Assembly: GCA_022340425.1 (NCBI GenBank)
Contig: JAJDNY010000171.1
Location: forward strand, 1 to 39,509
Source: Desulfobacteraceae bacterium
GTDB taxonomy: Bacteria > Desulfobacterota > Desulfobacteria > Desulfobacterales > JAABRJ01
DNA length: 39,509 bases
Direction: 5' to 3'
The notes beneath the pieces are model-generated. The model was not told the origin of the DNA and did no database searches. It was given only the letters and a program-made list of their open reading frames with translations. Each line of letters opens with the position of its first letter. Position 1 is the first letter of the stretch. Positions 25,813 through 34,369 of the stretch are shown here, one piece after another. The translations under genes were made by a program, and so were the position numbers.

Positions 25813-26358
25813 GGGTGAACCCTCCTTTTTTACAAAAATGTAAGGAGTTGGGGCGAAAACCGACAAAACTGTAAATCCGGAGCCTGAATCCAGCACCAGG
25901 GTCAGCTTCAGCAATTTTTATGCCGTATCCAACTGTAAATTGGATAAGTTTGCTGTGGGCAGCAGGCGGCGGGAATGGTGGCAGCGCGCGCCGGGGCATG
26001 ATCGGGTGGTTGACCGTCGCCGCGGATGCCCGCGGGCGTGGTCTCACCGCCTGCGGACGGGCGCCCGGCTTCGAGCCTTCGAAATCGAACAGGACAGCAG
26101 CGTTTATCCCCCAACTCCTTAAAAAACAGCCTGATTCCTATAGTCGATTTCCCGGTGCATTTCAACCCGAAAAAAGGACCCCTGGACGCCCCCGGTCGCC
26201 TGGGGTTGTCTTTTGCTTTTGCCCGCTTTGTGCTACCCTGGCGCCAACCAACGATCGCCGGGTCGCGCCGCCCGCCGTTTTCGCCCCGCGTCCCGTCGCT
26301 GCGCAGCGGTCAATTCCCCGACCCCGCCGGCCAGCCCTGAACGGAGCACGCACCACCC
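25813..26358. promoter_or_regulatory. Divergent control region between glutamate synthase operon and glnE
   Basis: This 546-bp gene-free stretch holds short repeated sites on the glutamate-synthase side: direct repeats AACTGTAAAT at 25867-25876 and 25931-25940, the palindrome TATCCAA-N7-TTGGATA at 25926-25946 around the second copy, and TTACAAAAATGTAA at 25830-25843 next to the ribosome-binding site. I could not assign convincing -35/-10 boxes for either gene. No RNA gene was recognised. 26161-26358 holds only low-complexity GC-rich sequence. Confidence 0.4.
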
Positions 26359-29256
26359 ATGAACACCGCTGAACTCGCATTATCGCCTGCCCTGGCAGAG
26401 GAAGCCGCCGGCAAGTGGACCGCTTTCTGCCAGGCGGCCGCTGCCGCCGGCCTCCGGGTCCCCGAAGGCCCGGAACTGGCGGTGGAACTGCAGCGGGTGT
26501 TCGCTTTCAGCGAGTTTGTCGCCCAGAACGCCGCCCGTTATCCGGGTCTGGTGGTGGACCTTGTGGCCTCCGGCGATATCCAGGCGCCCTATGTTCCGGG
26601 AGGCTACCGGGGCAAACTGGCCGAGGCTTCAGGCGCCGTTGCCACCGAGCCCGGCCTGGCCGCGGCGCTTCGCAAACTGCGTCGCCGCGAGATGCTCCGC
26701 ATCGCCTGGCGCGACCTCGCCGGTCGGGCCGGGCTGGCCGTCACCATGGCGGAGCTCTCGCGGCTGGCGGACGCCTGCATCGCCCAGGCCCTGACGCGCC
26801 TCTACGACTGGCAGTGCGCCGAGTGCGGCGCGCCGCTGGATGCCCGGGGCCTCCCCCAGTCGTTGGTGGTCCTCGGCATGGGCAAGCTGGGGGCCGGCGA
26901 GCTCAACTTTTCCTCGGATATCGATCTGGTCTTCGCCTTCCCTGCCGCCGGTGAAACCCGCGGCGGGCCGGAGCCCATGGACAACCACGCCTTTTTCGTG
27001 CGCCTGGCCCGGCGGCTGATAAGCGTTCTCGGCCAGCCCAGCGCCGACGGGCCCATGTACCGGGTGGACCTTCGGCTGCGTCCCTTCGGCGAGAACGGCC
27101 CGCTGGTGATGAGCTTCGACGCCATGGAGGAATACTACCAGGAGCAGGGGCGCGAGTGGGAGCGCTACGCCTGGATCAAGGCCCGCACCGTGGCCGGCGA
27201 CGTGGCGGCCGGCGCACGCCTGCTGGCCACGCTCAAACCCTTCGTTTTCCGCCGCTACCTGGATTACGGCACCATCGAGGCGATCCGCGACATGAAACGC
27301 CAGATCACCCTGGAGGTGAGGCGCAAGGGGCTGCGGGACAACATCAAGCTCGGGCCCGGCGGGATTCGCGAGATCGAATTTTTCGGGCAGGTCTTTCAGC
27401 TGATCCGCGGCGGGGTTCTGCCGGCGCTGCAGGCGCGGCCGATTCAGCAGACCCTGGACACCCTGGCGGCCGAGGGCCTGGTGCCCGGTGCGGTGTGCCG
27501 CGAACTTCAGGCGGCCTACATCTTTCTGCGCGATACCGAACACCGCCTGCAAATGGCCGCCGACCGGCAGACCCACCAGTTGCCCCGGGAGGAGCCGGCG
27601 CGCCTGCGGCTGGCCGTTTCCATGGGGTTTGAAGACTGGCCGGCGTTTCACACCTGCCTGGCGGGCCACATGGCGGTGGTGCACGGTCATTTCAGCGGAT
27701 TGCTGAAGACCGATGAGCCCGGCTCCGGCGGGTTGCGCGCCGGCGATTCCGACGGCCCGGAGCTAGAGAACCTCTGGCGCGGGCTGCTGGAGCCGCAAAA
27801 GGCCGCCGCCGTGCTCGCGGCCCGGGGCTTTGCGGAACCCCGGACGGTGCTGGAGCTGGTGGTTCACCTGCGGCAGGCGGTGGAGGGGCGCGTGGTTAGC
27901 ATCGAGGCCCGCCGCCGTCTGGATCGCCTGATGCCCCGGATCCTGGAGGCCGTGGCGGCCGCCGGGGGCAGCAGCCAAACCCTCAACCGGGTGATCGAGC
28001 TGATCAAGGCCATCGAAACCCGCTCCTGCTACATGGCGCTTTTGCTGGAAAACCCCGAGGCCCTCAACCATTTGGTGCGCCTGACCGCGGCCAGCCCGAT
28101 GGTGGCCGCCCAGCTGGCGCGGCACCCGCTGCTGCTGGACGAACTGCTGGACTCCCGGACGCTTTACACGCCCCCCCGGCGCCCGGAGCTGGAATCCGAG
28201 TTGGCCCGCCGCCTGCGGGCCATCGACCCGGATGATCTGGAATACCAGATGGAAGCCCTGCGGGTCTTCAAGCAGACCCATATCCTGCGTGTGGCGGCCG
28301 CCGACGTCACCGGCGAGTTGCCTCTGATGCGGGTCAGCGATCATCTCACCGACATCGCCGAAACGGTCCTGGCGGCCGTGCTGGACATCTCCTGGCGCCA
28401 CCTGGTGGCCAAGCACGGGCGCCCCTCGGTTTTCACCCTGGCGGGAGAGGTCGATCGGGGCTTTGCGGTGGTGGCCTACGGCAAGCTGGGGGGGATCGAG
28501 CTGGGCTACGGTTCGGACCTCGATCTGGTCTTCCTGCACGCCGGCGGCGCCGGCCAGAGCCTCGGGGAGCGACCGCTGGACAACGCCCAGTTCTACGCCC
28601 GCCTGGGCCAGCGGGTGATCCACCTGTTGACGGCGCACACCGCGGTGGGCACGCTCTACGAGGCCGACATGCGGCTGCGGCCCTCGGGGGACGCCGGCAT
28701 TCTGGTGAGCCACGTGGACGGCTTCGAGGCTTACCAGCTGAACGACGCCTGGACCTGGGAGCACCAGGCCCTGATTCGGGCGCGGGTGGTGGGCGGGGAC
28801 GCGGCCCTGGCGCGGCGCTTCGCCGCCATCCGGGCGGCCGTGCTGTGCCGCAAGCGCGCGGCAGAGGCGCTGCGGGCGGAAGTCGGCGGGATGCGGCAGC
28901 GCATGCGCCGGTCCCTCTGGAAGCCGGTCAAAGGCGAGTTTGATCTCAAGCAGGCGCCCGGCGGGATGGTGGACATCGAGTTTCTGGTGCAGTACCTGAT
29001 CCTGTTGGAGGCCCACGCCCACCCCGAGCTGATCGGCTGGACCGACAATGTCCGCCAGCTGCGGACCCTGATGGAAGCCGGGGTGCTGGACGAGGACAGC
29101 GCCTATTTTCTAAAGGAAACCTATCTCGTCTACCGTGCTGCCGCCCACCGCCTCAGCCTGCTGGCACTTCCGGCCAGGGTCGCGGCAGATCTTTTCGCCC
29201 GCCGCCAGGTCAAGGTCCGCGAGATCTGGAAACAATTCATGCAGGAGAGCGCCTAA
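26359..29256 (+). CDS. glnE: Bifunctional glutamine synthetase adenylyltransferase/deadenylase
   Basis: The 965-aa protein is the usual GlnE size and has two nucleotidyltransferase halves. The N-terminal one carries VVLGMGKLGAGELNFSSDIDLVF (near residue 171) and the C-terminal one VVAYGKLGGIELGYGSDLDLVF (near 705). Both keep the G-S-D-x-D metal/ATP motif. PGGIREIEFFGQVFQLIRGG and PGGMVDIEFLVQYLILL are the linker-helix motifs after each catalytic domain. GlnE switches glutamine synthetase off and on by AMP addition and removal under PII control. It sits back to back with the glutamate synthase genes, so both halves of the GS-GOGAT cycle are controlled from one locus. The ribosome-binding site is weak (GGAG, 14 bases upstream). 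Confidence 0.95.
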   Translation: MNTAELALSPALAEEAAGKWTAFCQAAAAAGLRVPEGPELAVELQRVFAFSEFVAQNAARYPGLVVDLVASGDIQAPYVPGGYRGKLAEASGAVATEPGLAAALRKLRRREMLRIAWRDLAGRAGLAVTMAELSRLADACIAQALTRLYDWQCAECGAPLDARGLPQSLVVLGMGKLGAGELNFSSDIDLVFAFPAAGETRGGPEPMDNHAFFVRLARRLISVLGQPSADGPMYRVDLRLRPFGENGPLVMSFDAMEEYYQEQGREWERYAWIKARTVAGDVAAGARLLATLKPFVFRRYLDYGTIEAIRDMKRQITLEVRRKGLRDNIKLGPGGIREIEFFGQVFQLIRGGVLPALQARPIQQTLDTLAAEGLVPGAVCRELQAAYIFLRDTEHRLQMAADRQTHQLPREEPARLRLAVSMGFEDWPAFHTCLAGHMAVVHGHFSGLLKTDEPGSGGLRAGDSDGPELENLWRGLLEPQKAAAVLAARGFAEPRTVLELVVHLRQAVEGRVVSIEARRRLDRLMPRILEAVAAAGGSSQTLNRVIELIKAIETRSCYMALLLENPEALNHLVRLTAASPMVAAQLARHPLLLDELLDSRTLYTPPRRPELESELARRLRAIDPDDLEYQMEALRVFKQTHILRVAAADVTGELPLMRVSDHLTDIAETVLAAVLDISWRHLVAKHGRPSVFTLAGEVDRGFAVVAYGKLGGIELGYGSDLDLVFLHAGGAGQSLGERPLDNAQFYARLGQRVIHLLTAHTAVGTLYEADMRLRPSGDAGILVSHVDGFEAYQLNDAWTWEHQALIRARVVGGDAALARRFAAIRAAVLCRKRAAEALRAEVGGMRQRMRRSLWKPVKGEFDLKQAPGGMVDIEFLVQYLILLEAHAHPELIGWTDNVRQLRTLMEAGVLDEDSAYFLKETYLVYRAAAHRLSLLALPARVAADLFARRQVKVREIWKQFMQESA

Positions 29257-29333
29257 TCCCGGCCCGCGCTGCCGGGCGGCTGCGTCCCCCGGGCAATGGT
29301 GCCTGCTGCAACGTCCCACAGAAGGGGTAACCC

Positions 29334-29987
29334 ATGGAAAAACCGGTTGAAAACTACTGGACCTTGCACCTCCAGGCCCTCAAGGAGACCCTGGTGAAAA
29401 ACAATTTCGAAGTTTTCATCGTGGCCGACGCCGCGGCCGCCAAGGACCTGGTGCTGAACCAGATCCTGCCGGCGGCCGCCCCCCGCACCGTCTCCTGGGG
29501 CGGCTCGATGACCTTCATGGGCAGCGGCCTCTACCAGGCGCTGCGCGAGGCCCCCGGCATCACGGCCATCGACACCGCCGATGCCAAGGTCGCCCCCGAG
29601 GAGAAAATGGCCCGCCGCCGTCAGGCTCTTGCCGTGGACCTCTTCTTCACCGGCAGCAATGCGGTGACCGAGCACGGCCAGCTGGTGAACCTCGACATGC
29701 AGGGCAACCGGGTGGCGGCGCTGACCTTCGGACCCAGGAAGGTGGTGGTCCTGGTGGGCCGCAACAAGATCGTGCCCGACATCCAAAGCGCCATGGCGCG
29801 CATCAAGCGCTACGCCGCCCCGGCCAACGCCATGCGCCTGGACATGCAGACGCCCTGCGCCAAAACCGGCCGCTGCGAGGACTGCCGCAGCCCCGAGCGC
29901 ATCTGCAATACCTGGACGATCACCGAAAAGGCCTGGCCCAAGGGCCGCGTCACGGTCATTCTGATCAACGCCGACCTGGGGCTCTAA
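29334..29987 (+). CDS. LUD-domain protein (LutC/YkgG family)
   Basis: The 217-aa protein matches stand-alone LUD (DUF162) proteins: VSWGGSMTFMGSGLYQALRE near residue 58, then DLFFTGSNAVTEHGQLVNLDMQGNRVAALTFGP around 102-134, KVVVLVGRNKIVPD, and a C-terminal Cys cluster (CAKTGRCEDCRSPERICNTW) that could bind metal. LutC takes part in L-lactate oxidation with LutA and LutB, but no lutAB is present here, and single LUD proteins with this Cys tail are common in anaerobes with no proven role. The ATG follows AGAAGGGG. It lies 77 bp after glnE and may be co-transcribed with it. The function is uncertain. Confidence 0.85.
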   Translation: MEKPVENYWTLHLQALKETLVKNNFEVFIVADAAAAKDLVLNQILPAAAPRTVSWGGSMTFMGSGLYQALREAPGITAIDTADAKVAPEEKMARRRQALAVDLFFTGSNAVTEHGQLVNLDMQGNRVAALTFGPRKVVVLVGRNKIVPDIQSAMARIKRYAAPANAMRLDMQTPCAKTGRCEDCRSPERICNTWTITEKAWPKGRVTVILINADLGL

Positions 29988-30127
29988 AGTCCCGGCAGAA
30001 TTTAAGGCCCCGGGACCGCCTTATTCGGTTAAAGGCGCACCATCGCCAACCGCGCTACAGCCAAGTTCCCCAAGCGCTCTCCCCGGCGGCTGTTTCCCGC
30101 TCTTTTTTCGGGAACATAAAAATTCCC

Positions 30128-30165
30128 TTGACAAATGGGCTCGCGTATATTGTATACAATATACG
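30128..30165 (+). promoter_or_regulatory. Promoter and GntR/FadR-type palindromic operator of the methyltransferase operon
   Basis: A perfect 22-bp palindrome covers 30144-30165, with core TTGTATACAA. TTGACA (30128-30133) lies just upstream, so any -10 (TGTATA at 17 bp or TATACA at 19 bp) falls inside the palindrome, where a bound repressor would block RNA polymerase. FCD/FadR-type GntR regulators favour sites of the form TnGTnnnACnA, which the core fits, and such a regulator is encoded in the operon at 37962-38678. The rest of the gene-free stretch 29988-30290 holds a weak hairpin (30094-30114) and the leader. Confidence 0.65.
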
Positions 30166-30290
30166 AAAATAGCTCCACCTTTATCTCCACGCGCCGGCCG
30201 CGCCGGGTCCGGCCGGATGAGGGGCAGCCGGCGGCGGGATTTTCACAGGCACTCACCACAGTCCAAGGATCGAATTTCAGGGAGGTTCCG

Positions 30291-31772
30291 ATGGCGATAC
30301 TGCCGGAGGTCAAACCGCATTACGGCAAGCTGAAGTTTCTGATTGACGGCGAATGGGTCGACTCCACTGCCACTGTCAGCAACACCACCACCAACCCGGC
30401 CACCGGTGAGATCATCGCCGAGTTCCCTACCGCCACCCGCGAGGAGGCGCGTGCCGCGGTGGCGGCCGCCCAAAAGGGGTTCGAGGCCATGCGGCGCATC
30501 CCCCTGCGCGAAAGAGCGCGGATGCTCTTCGACATGCGCCAGAAATTCGAGGAGCGCTTCGAGGAGCTCTGCCGGGTGCTCACCCAGGATCACGGGCGGA
30601 CCATCGCCGAGTCGCGCGGGTCGGTGCGCCGGGTGATCGAAAACATCGAATCGGCCTGCTCGGCGGCATACGGCATGGCCGCCCGCAACGAGCACCTCGA
30701 CGAGCTGGCCAACGGCATCGACATGTGGCTGAGCTGGGAGCCGCTGGGCGCCTTTTTGATCGTCACCCCCAGCAACATCCCGATGCACGCCTGGTCCTCG
30801 TTTGTGCCCTACGCCCTGGCGGCCGGCTGCTCGGTGGTGATCAGCCCCAGCCGGCAGGACCCTGTGGCGGCCGAGTATATCACCCGGGTCGCCCAGGAGA
30901 CCGGCTGGCCCAAAGGGGCCATCAACCTGATTCACGGCGGCCGCGAGATCAACAAGTTCATCCTCGACCAGCCCGAGATCCAGGGCCTGGGCTTTATCGG
31001 TTCCACCGACGCGGGCGCCGATCTATTCGCCCACTGCGGCCGGCTGGGCAAGAATTCCTCCATCAACGGCAACGGCAAAAACCTGGTGGTCCTGATGCCC
31101 GACGCCGACCTGGACAAATCGGCGATCTATCTGCGTCAGGCCTGCTTCGGGATGACGGGGCAGCGCTGCCTGGGGTCCGACAACGTGGTCGTTGTTGGCG
31201 ACATCTACGACGACATCAAGGAGCGCTTCACCAACGTCGCCCGGCAGATGAAGCTGGGCTACGGCCTGGACGAGTCGGTTACCATGGGACCTTATGTGGG
31301 GCCCCAGGGGCGCGACAAGGTGGCCGGCTGGATCGCGCGCGCCCTGGCCGAGGGCGCCAAGATGGTCCATGACGGCCGGGTGATTCCCCAGGAATTGCGT
31401 TCGGGCTATTTCATCGGGCCAACGATTCTGGAGGACTGCCACATCGACATGGCCATCAACCAGGAAGAGGCCTTTGGTGCGGTCGCCTGCCTGATGCGGG
31501 CCCAGAGCCTGGAGGAGGTCATCGGTTGGATCAACACCAAGACCGATCTCGGCCACTCGGCCTGCATCATGACCGAAAGCGGCCGCCATGCCCGCAAATT
31601 CGCCCGCGAGGTCAACGTCGGCAACGTCGGCATCAACGTGGCCGTGCCGCAGCCCTACGCCTTTTTTCCGCTCGGCTCCAAACGGCGCTCCTTCATGGGC
31701 GGGGCCAAGTCGCGGATGGCCTCCATGCGCCTTTTCCTGGACGAAAAGACCGTGACCGCCCGCTGGGTCTGA
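30291..31772 (+). CDS. Aldehyde dehydrogenase, methylmalonate-semialdehyde dehydrogenase type
   Basis: The 493-aa enzyme (ATG at 30291, behind GGGAGG) has the ALDH fold: ATPSN-like IVTPSNIPMHAW, the GFIGSTDAG Rossmann loop and the catalytic Cys in GMTGQRCLGSDNVVVVG. Where most ALDHs have a general-base Glu, this protein reads NGNGKNLVVLMPDAD, as in CoA-acylating MMSDH/IolA enzymes. Those convert (methyl)malonate semialdehyde with CoA and NAD+ to propionyl- or acetyl-CoA with loss of CO2. It is the first gene of the operon, right behind the GntR-type operator. In this setting it probably oxidises an aldehyde left after demethylation or side-chain cleavage of the substrate. The exact substrate is open. 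Confidence 0.85.
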   Translation: MAILPEVKPHYGKLKFLIDGEWVDSTATVSNTTTNPATGEIIAEFPTATREEARAAVAAAQKGFEAMRRIPLRERARMLFDMRQKFEERFEELCRVLTQDHGRTIAESRGSVRRVIENIESACSAAYGMAARNEHLDELANGIDMWLSWEPLGAFLIVTPSNIPMHAWSSFVPYALAAGCSVVISPSRQDPVAAEYITRVAQETGWPKGAINLIHGGREINKFILDQPEIQGLGFIGSTDAGADLFAHCGRLGKNSSINGNGKNLVVLMPDADLDKSAIYLRQACFGMTGQRCLGSDNVVVVGDIYDDIKERFTNVARQMKLGYGLDESVTMGPYVGPQGRDKVAGWIARALAEGAKMVHDGRVIPQELRSGYFIGPTILEDCHIDMAINQEEAFGAVACLMRAQSLEEVIGWINTKTDLGHSACIMTESGRHARKFAREVNVGNVGINVAVPQPYAFFPLGSKRRSFMGGAKSRMASMRLFLDEKTVTARWV

Positions 31773-31827
31773 TGATCGCGGCAATGGAAATTCCGGCCGC
31801 TTGAATCGCATAGGGAGGAAATTCCGC

Positions 31828-32625
31828 ATGATTATCGTGGGTGAGCTGATCAATGCCAGCCGCAAGGCTGTCGGGGCGGCCATCGAGGCCCGGGACAAGG
31901 CCGCCATCCAGCAGGTGGCCGCTGACCAGCATGCCGCCGGCGCCAACTTTATCGACGTCAATGCCGGCATCTTCGTGGGGCGCGAGGCGGAGCATCTGAA
32001 ATGGCTGACGGAGAGCGTCCAGGAGGTCGTAAACGGCCCCTGCTCCCTGGACAGCCCGGACCCGGCGGCCCTGGAAGCCGCCTTGGCCGTCCATAAGGGC
32101 ACGGCCATGATCAACTCCATCTCGCTGGAAAAGGAGCGCTTCGAGAAGCTGTTGCCGGTCGTCGCCGGGACCGACCTCAAGGTGGTGGCGCTTTGCATGA
32201 GCGATGCGGGCATGCCCGAGACCGTCGAGGACCGCCTGGCCATCGCCGACAAACTGGTCAATGCCCTGCTGCAGAAGGGTGTTGCCATGGGCAACATCTA
32301 CCTGGACCCGCTGGTGCAGCCGGCCTCGGTCAACCAGAGCTTCGGGCCGGCGTTTCTGGACGCCATCGCCGGAATCCGGCAGGCCTTCCCGGAGGCGCAC
32401 ACCATGTGCGGGCTTTCCAACATCTCCTACGGCCTGCCCAACCGCAAGTTCTTGAACCAGACCTTCATGGCCATGGCCATCGCCAAGGGGCTCGACGGCG
32501 CCATCGTCAACCCCCTGGACCGGGGCATGATGGCCGCCATCGCCGCCGCCGAGGCGCTGGCCGGACGTGACGGCTACTGCATGAACTATCTCAAGGCCCA
32601 CCGGGCCGGAAAATTCGAATTCTAA
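31828..32625 (+). CDS. Methyltetrahydrofolate:corrinoid methyltransferase (pterin-binding, MtrH/AcsE-like)
   Basis: The 265-aa protein (ATG at 31828, behind GGGAGGAAA) is a pterin-binding TIM barrel: MIIVGELINAS at the start, ANFIDVNAGIF near residue 38, LDSPDPAALEAAL, MINSISLEKERFE near 93, YLDPLVQP, MCGLSNISYGLPNRKF near 193 and IVNPLDRGM. These are hallmarks of the AcsE/MtvA/MtgA group, which moves a methyl group between a corrinoid protein and tetrahydrofolate. With the MttB-like enzyme and corrinoid protein further down, it completes a three-component system whose product would be methyl-tetrahydrofolate for the Wood-Ljungdahl pathway. No DHPS features were seen. Confidence 0.9.
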   Translation: MIIVGELINASRKAVGAAIEARDKAAIQQVAADQHAAGANFIDVNAGIFVGREAEHLKWLTESVQEVVNGPCSLDSPDPAALEAALAVHKGTAMINSISLEKERFEKLLPVVAGTDLKVVALCMSDAGMPETVEDRLAIADKLVNALLQKGVAMGNIYLDPLVQPASVNQSFGPAFLDAIAGIRQAFPEAHTMCGLSNISYGLPNRKFLNQTFMAMAIAKGLDGAIVNPLDRGMMAAIAAAEALAGRDGYCMNYLKAHRAGKFEF

Positions 32626-32690
32626 GAGGTTCGATTTTCGGCCGTAAACGCATAGAATGGCGCAAACGATTCACAACAGGGGGAAAAGAG

Positions 32691-33767
32691 ATGAAAAAGA
32701 AAACCGTCATGCTGCTTACCGGGATTCTCTGCGCGCTGGTGCTGATGAGCCTGCCGGCGGCCGGCTTGAGTGCCGACCAGCAGGTTTACAAGCTCAAATT
32801 TGCCTGGAACGACATCTGGGGCCCGAAGTTCAGGGCATCCCAGATCTACCGCCCGGGAGGGGAGATGCAGCGCATGCTTTTCGAGCGCAGCGGCGGGCGT
32901 ATCCAGCTGGAAATCATCCCCCGGATGTTTTCCGGCAACGACATTTTTATGGCGGTGGCCAAGGGCAAGGCGGATATGGGGGATGTCCCCATGCCGTTTC
33001 TTTCGGGCACCTATCCCATCTGGAACTGGGGTGAAATTCCGGGAATCGTTTCCGAAGATCCGGTCCAGGGGCTGGCCGAGGAGCTTGCCGTGTATCAGGA
33101 CCCCAAGGTCCAGGCGATCTACGATGAGACCCTGGCCAAGTTCAACCTGAAATACTGGTTTGTCACCCAGTGGGACCCGGCCAACGGCATCTGGAGCAAC
33201 AAGGAGATCACAAAGCTGGATGACCTGAAGGGCATGAAAATCCGCGTCGGCGGCTACCTGCCCACCCAGGGCCTCAAAGCCCTGGGGGCCAGCCCGGTGA
33301 CGATTTCGGGCTCCGAGCTGGCGCCGGCCATGATGGCCGGCACCATCGATGCCGTTCTGACCAGCCTGGGCTACGGATATTCCATCGGCCTGTCCAAGGT
33401 CTCCAAATACTTCACCCTGACGCCGCTCTCACCCACATGGACCGCCGTCACGCTGGTGAACCGCAAGACCTTCGAGTCGCTTCCGGCTGATCTTCAGGAA
33501 GTGCTGATGCAGGTCGGGCGTGAACTGGAGCAGATGGTCAGCTTGTCCACCACCGCCGAGTACGTTATGAGCCTCGACACGGTGGATCTCTCCGGGGTCA
33601 AGCGCACCCGCTTCGAGGGCGCCGAGCTGGCAAAAGTGATCCAGCAGTGCCAGTCCGTGGAACAGGAATGGCTGGGGATTGACGGCCCATGGAAAGCCAA
33701 GCGCCCCGAACTGCTGGAAGCGGTCAAGGCCGCGGTCTCCGATTACCGGTCCTTTACGGGCAAATGA
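32691..33767 (+). CDS. TRAP transporter substrate-binding protein (DctP family)
   Basis: The 358-aa protein starts with a signal peptide (MKKKTVMLLTGILCALVLMS, cleavage near AAGLSA) and then has the DctP fold: YKLKFAWNDIW, GRIQLEIIPRMFSGNDIFMAVAKGKADMGDVP, and LKGMKIRVGGYLPTQGLKALGASPVTISGSELAPAMMAGTIDAVLTS around residues 178-225. The Arg in KIRV is the residue that pairs with a substrate carboxylate in most DctP proteins, hinting at an acidic or zwitterionic ligand. It captures the substrate in the periplasm and hands it to DctQ and DctM. A strong hairpin lies between this gene and dctQ. Confidence 0.92.
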   Translation: MKKKTVMLLTGILCALVLMSLPAAGLSADQQVYKLKFAWNDIWGPKFRASQIYRPGGEMQRMLFERSGGRIQLEIIPRMFSGNDIFMAVAKGKADMGDVPMPFLSGTYPIWNWGEIPGIVSEDPVQGLAEELAVYQDPKVQAIYDETLAKFNLKYWFVTQWDPANGIWSNKEITKLDDLKGMKIRVGGYLPTQGLKALGASPVTISGSELAPAMMAGTIDAVLTSLGYGYSIGLSKVSKYFTLTPLSPTWTAVTLVNRKTFESLPADLQEVLMQVGRELEQMVSLSTTAEYVMSLDTVDLSGVKRTRFEGAELAKVIQQCQSVEQEWLGIDGPWKAKRPELLEAVKAAVSDYRSFTGK

Positions 33768-33786
33768 TTGTCCGTTCTTAAAACCA

Positions 33787-33830
33787 CCCGGGGGCGGCGG
33801 ACGATGATCCCGTCCCGCCGCCCCCCGGGG
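33787..33830 (+). other. GC-rich stem-loop between dctP- and dctQ-like genes
   Basis: Positions 33787-33800 (CCCGGGGGCGGCGG) pair with 33815-33829 around a 14-nt loop, with one G bulged. No T-run follows. Hairpins at this place in transport operons often protect the mRNA of the binding protein or partly stop transcription, so that the binding protein is made in excess; that role is inferred. Confidence 0.5.
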
Positions 33831-33850
33831 GCACCCGTTCGGGCAGGTCG

Positions 33851-34369
33851 ATGGCGATGCAGAAGCTTGTGGCAATAATCGAAACCATCACCGAGATTGT
33901 CAGTGGGCACCTCCAGGCCTGGCTGGTCTTTTTCCTCATGGTCATGGTGCTGGTGGAGGTCCTGACCCGCTACCTGCTCCAGGCACCCCTCGCCGTGGCG
34001 GACGAGATGGGGGGCTACGCCCTGGTTTCGATCACCTTTATCGGCCTGGCCTACACATGGAAGGAGGACGGTCACGTCCGGGTGGAGCTGGTGACCAACC
34101 TGCTGCCCGCTCGAGTGCGGCAGGGGTTGCGCTTTCTTATCCTGCTGATGGCCACCGCCTTTTGCGTCCCCATGATTTTGGGTTGCTACGAACTGCTCCA
34201 GGATTCTCTTCTCTTCGAAGCCCGCAGCGGCAGTTGGATGCGAACCCCGCTGGTCTATCCCCAATCCCTGCTGCTGATCGGCTCGGTGCTGCTCTTTTTC
34301 CAGCTGGTTGCCGAAATCATCAAGGCCGTCAGGAAGTTCCAAACCCTTAAAGAGGAGGGGCAGGGCTGA
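33851..34369 (+). CDS. TRAP transporter small permease (DctQ family)
   Basis: The 172-aa protein has four hydrophobic segments: about residues 20-40 (LQAWLVFFLMVMVLVEVLTR), 55-72, 92-116 (FLILLMATAFCVPMILGC) and 135-155 (LLLIGSVLLFFQLVAEII). Between them is the conserved ISITFIGLAYTWKEDGHVRVELV-like stretch typical of DctQ. It joins DctM in the inner membrane as the small subunit of the sodium-driven TRAP carrier. Its stop codon shares four bases (ATGA) with the DctM start. The ribosome-binding site is weak. Confidence 0.9.
   Translation: MAMQKLVAIIETITEIVSGHLQAWLVFFLMVMVLVEVLTRYLLQAPLAVADEMGGYALVSITFIGLAYTWKEDGHVRVELVTNLLPARVRQGLRFLILLMATAFCVPMILGCYELLQDSLLFEARSGSWMRTPLVYPQSLLLIGSVLLFFQLVAEIIKAVRKFQTLKEEGQG

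Noticed and set aside
26206-26239. Promoter for glnE
   Set aside because: TTGTCT and TACCCT are 22 bp apart, and other combinations have poor -35 matches.
30004-30037. Intrinsic terminator after the LUD gene
   Set aside because: Short stems (AAGGC/GCCTT and CGCCTT/AAGGCG) compete and no T-run follows, so I could not support it.
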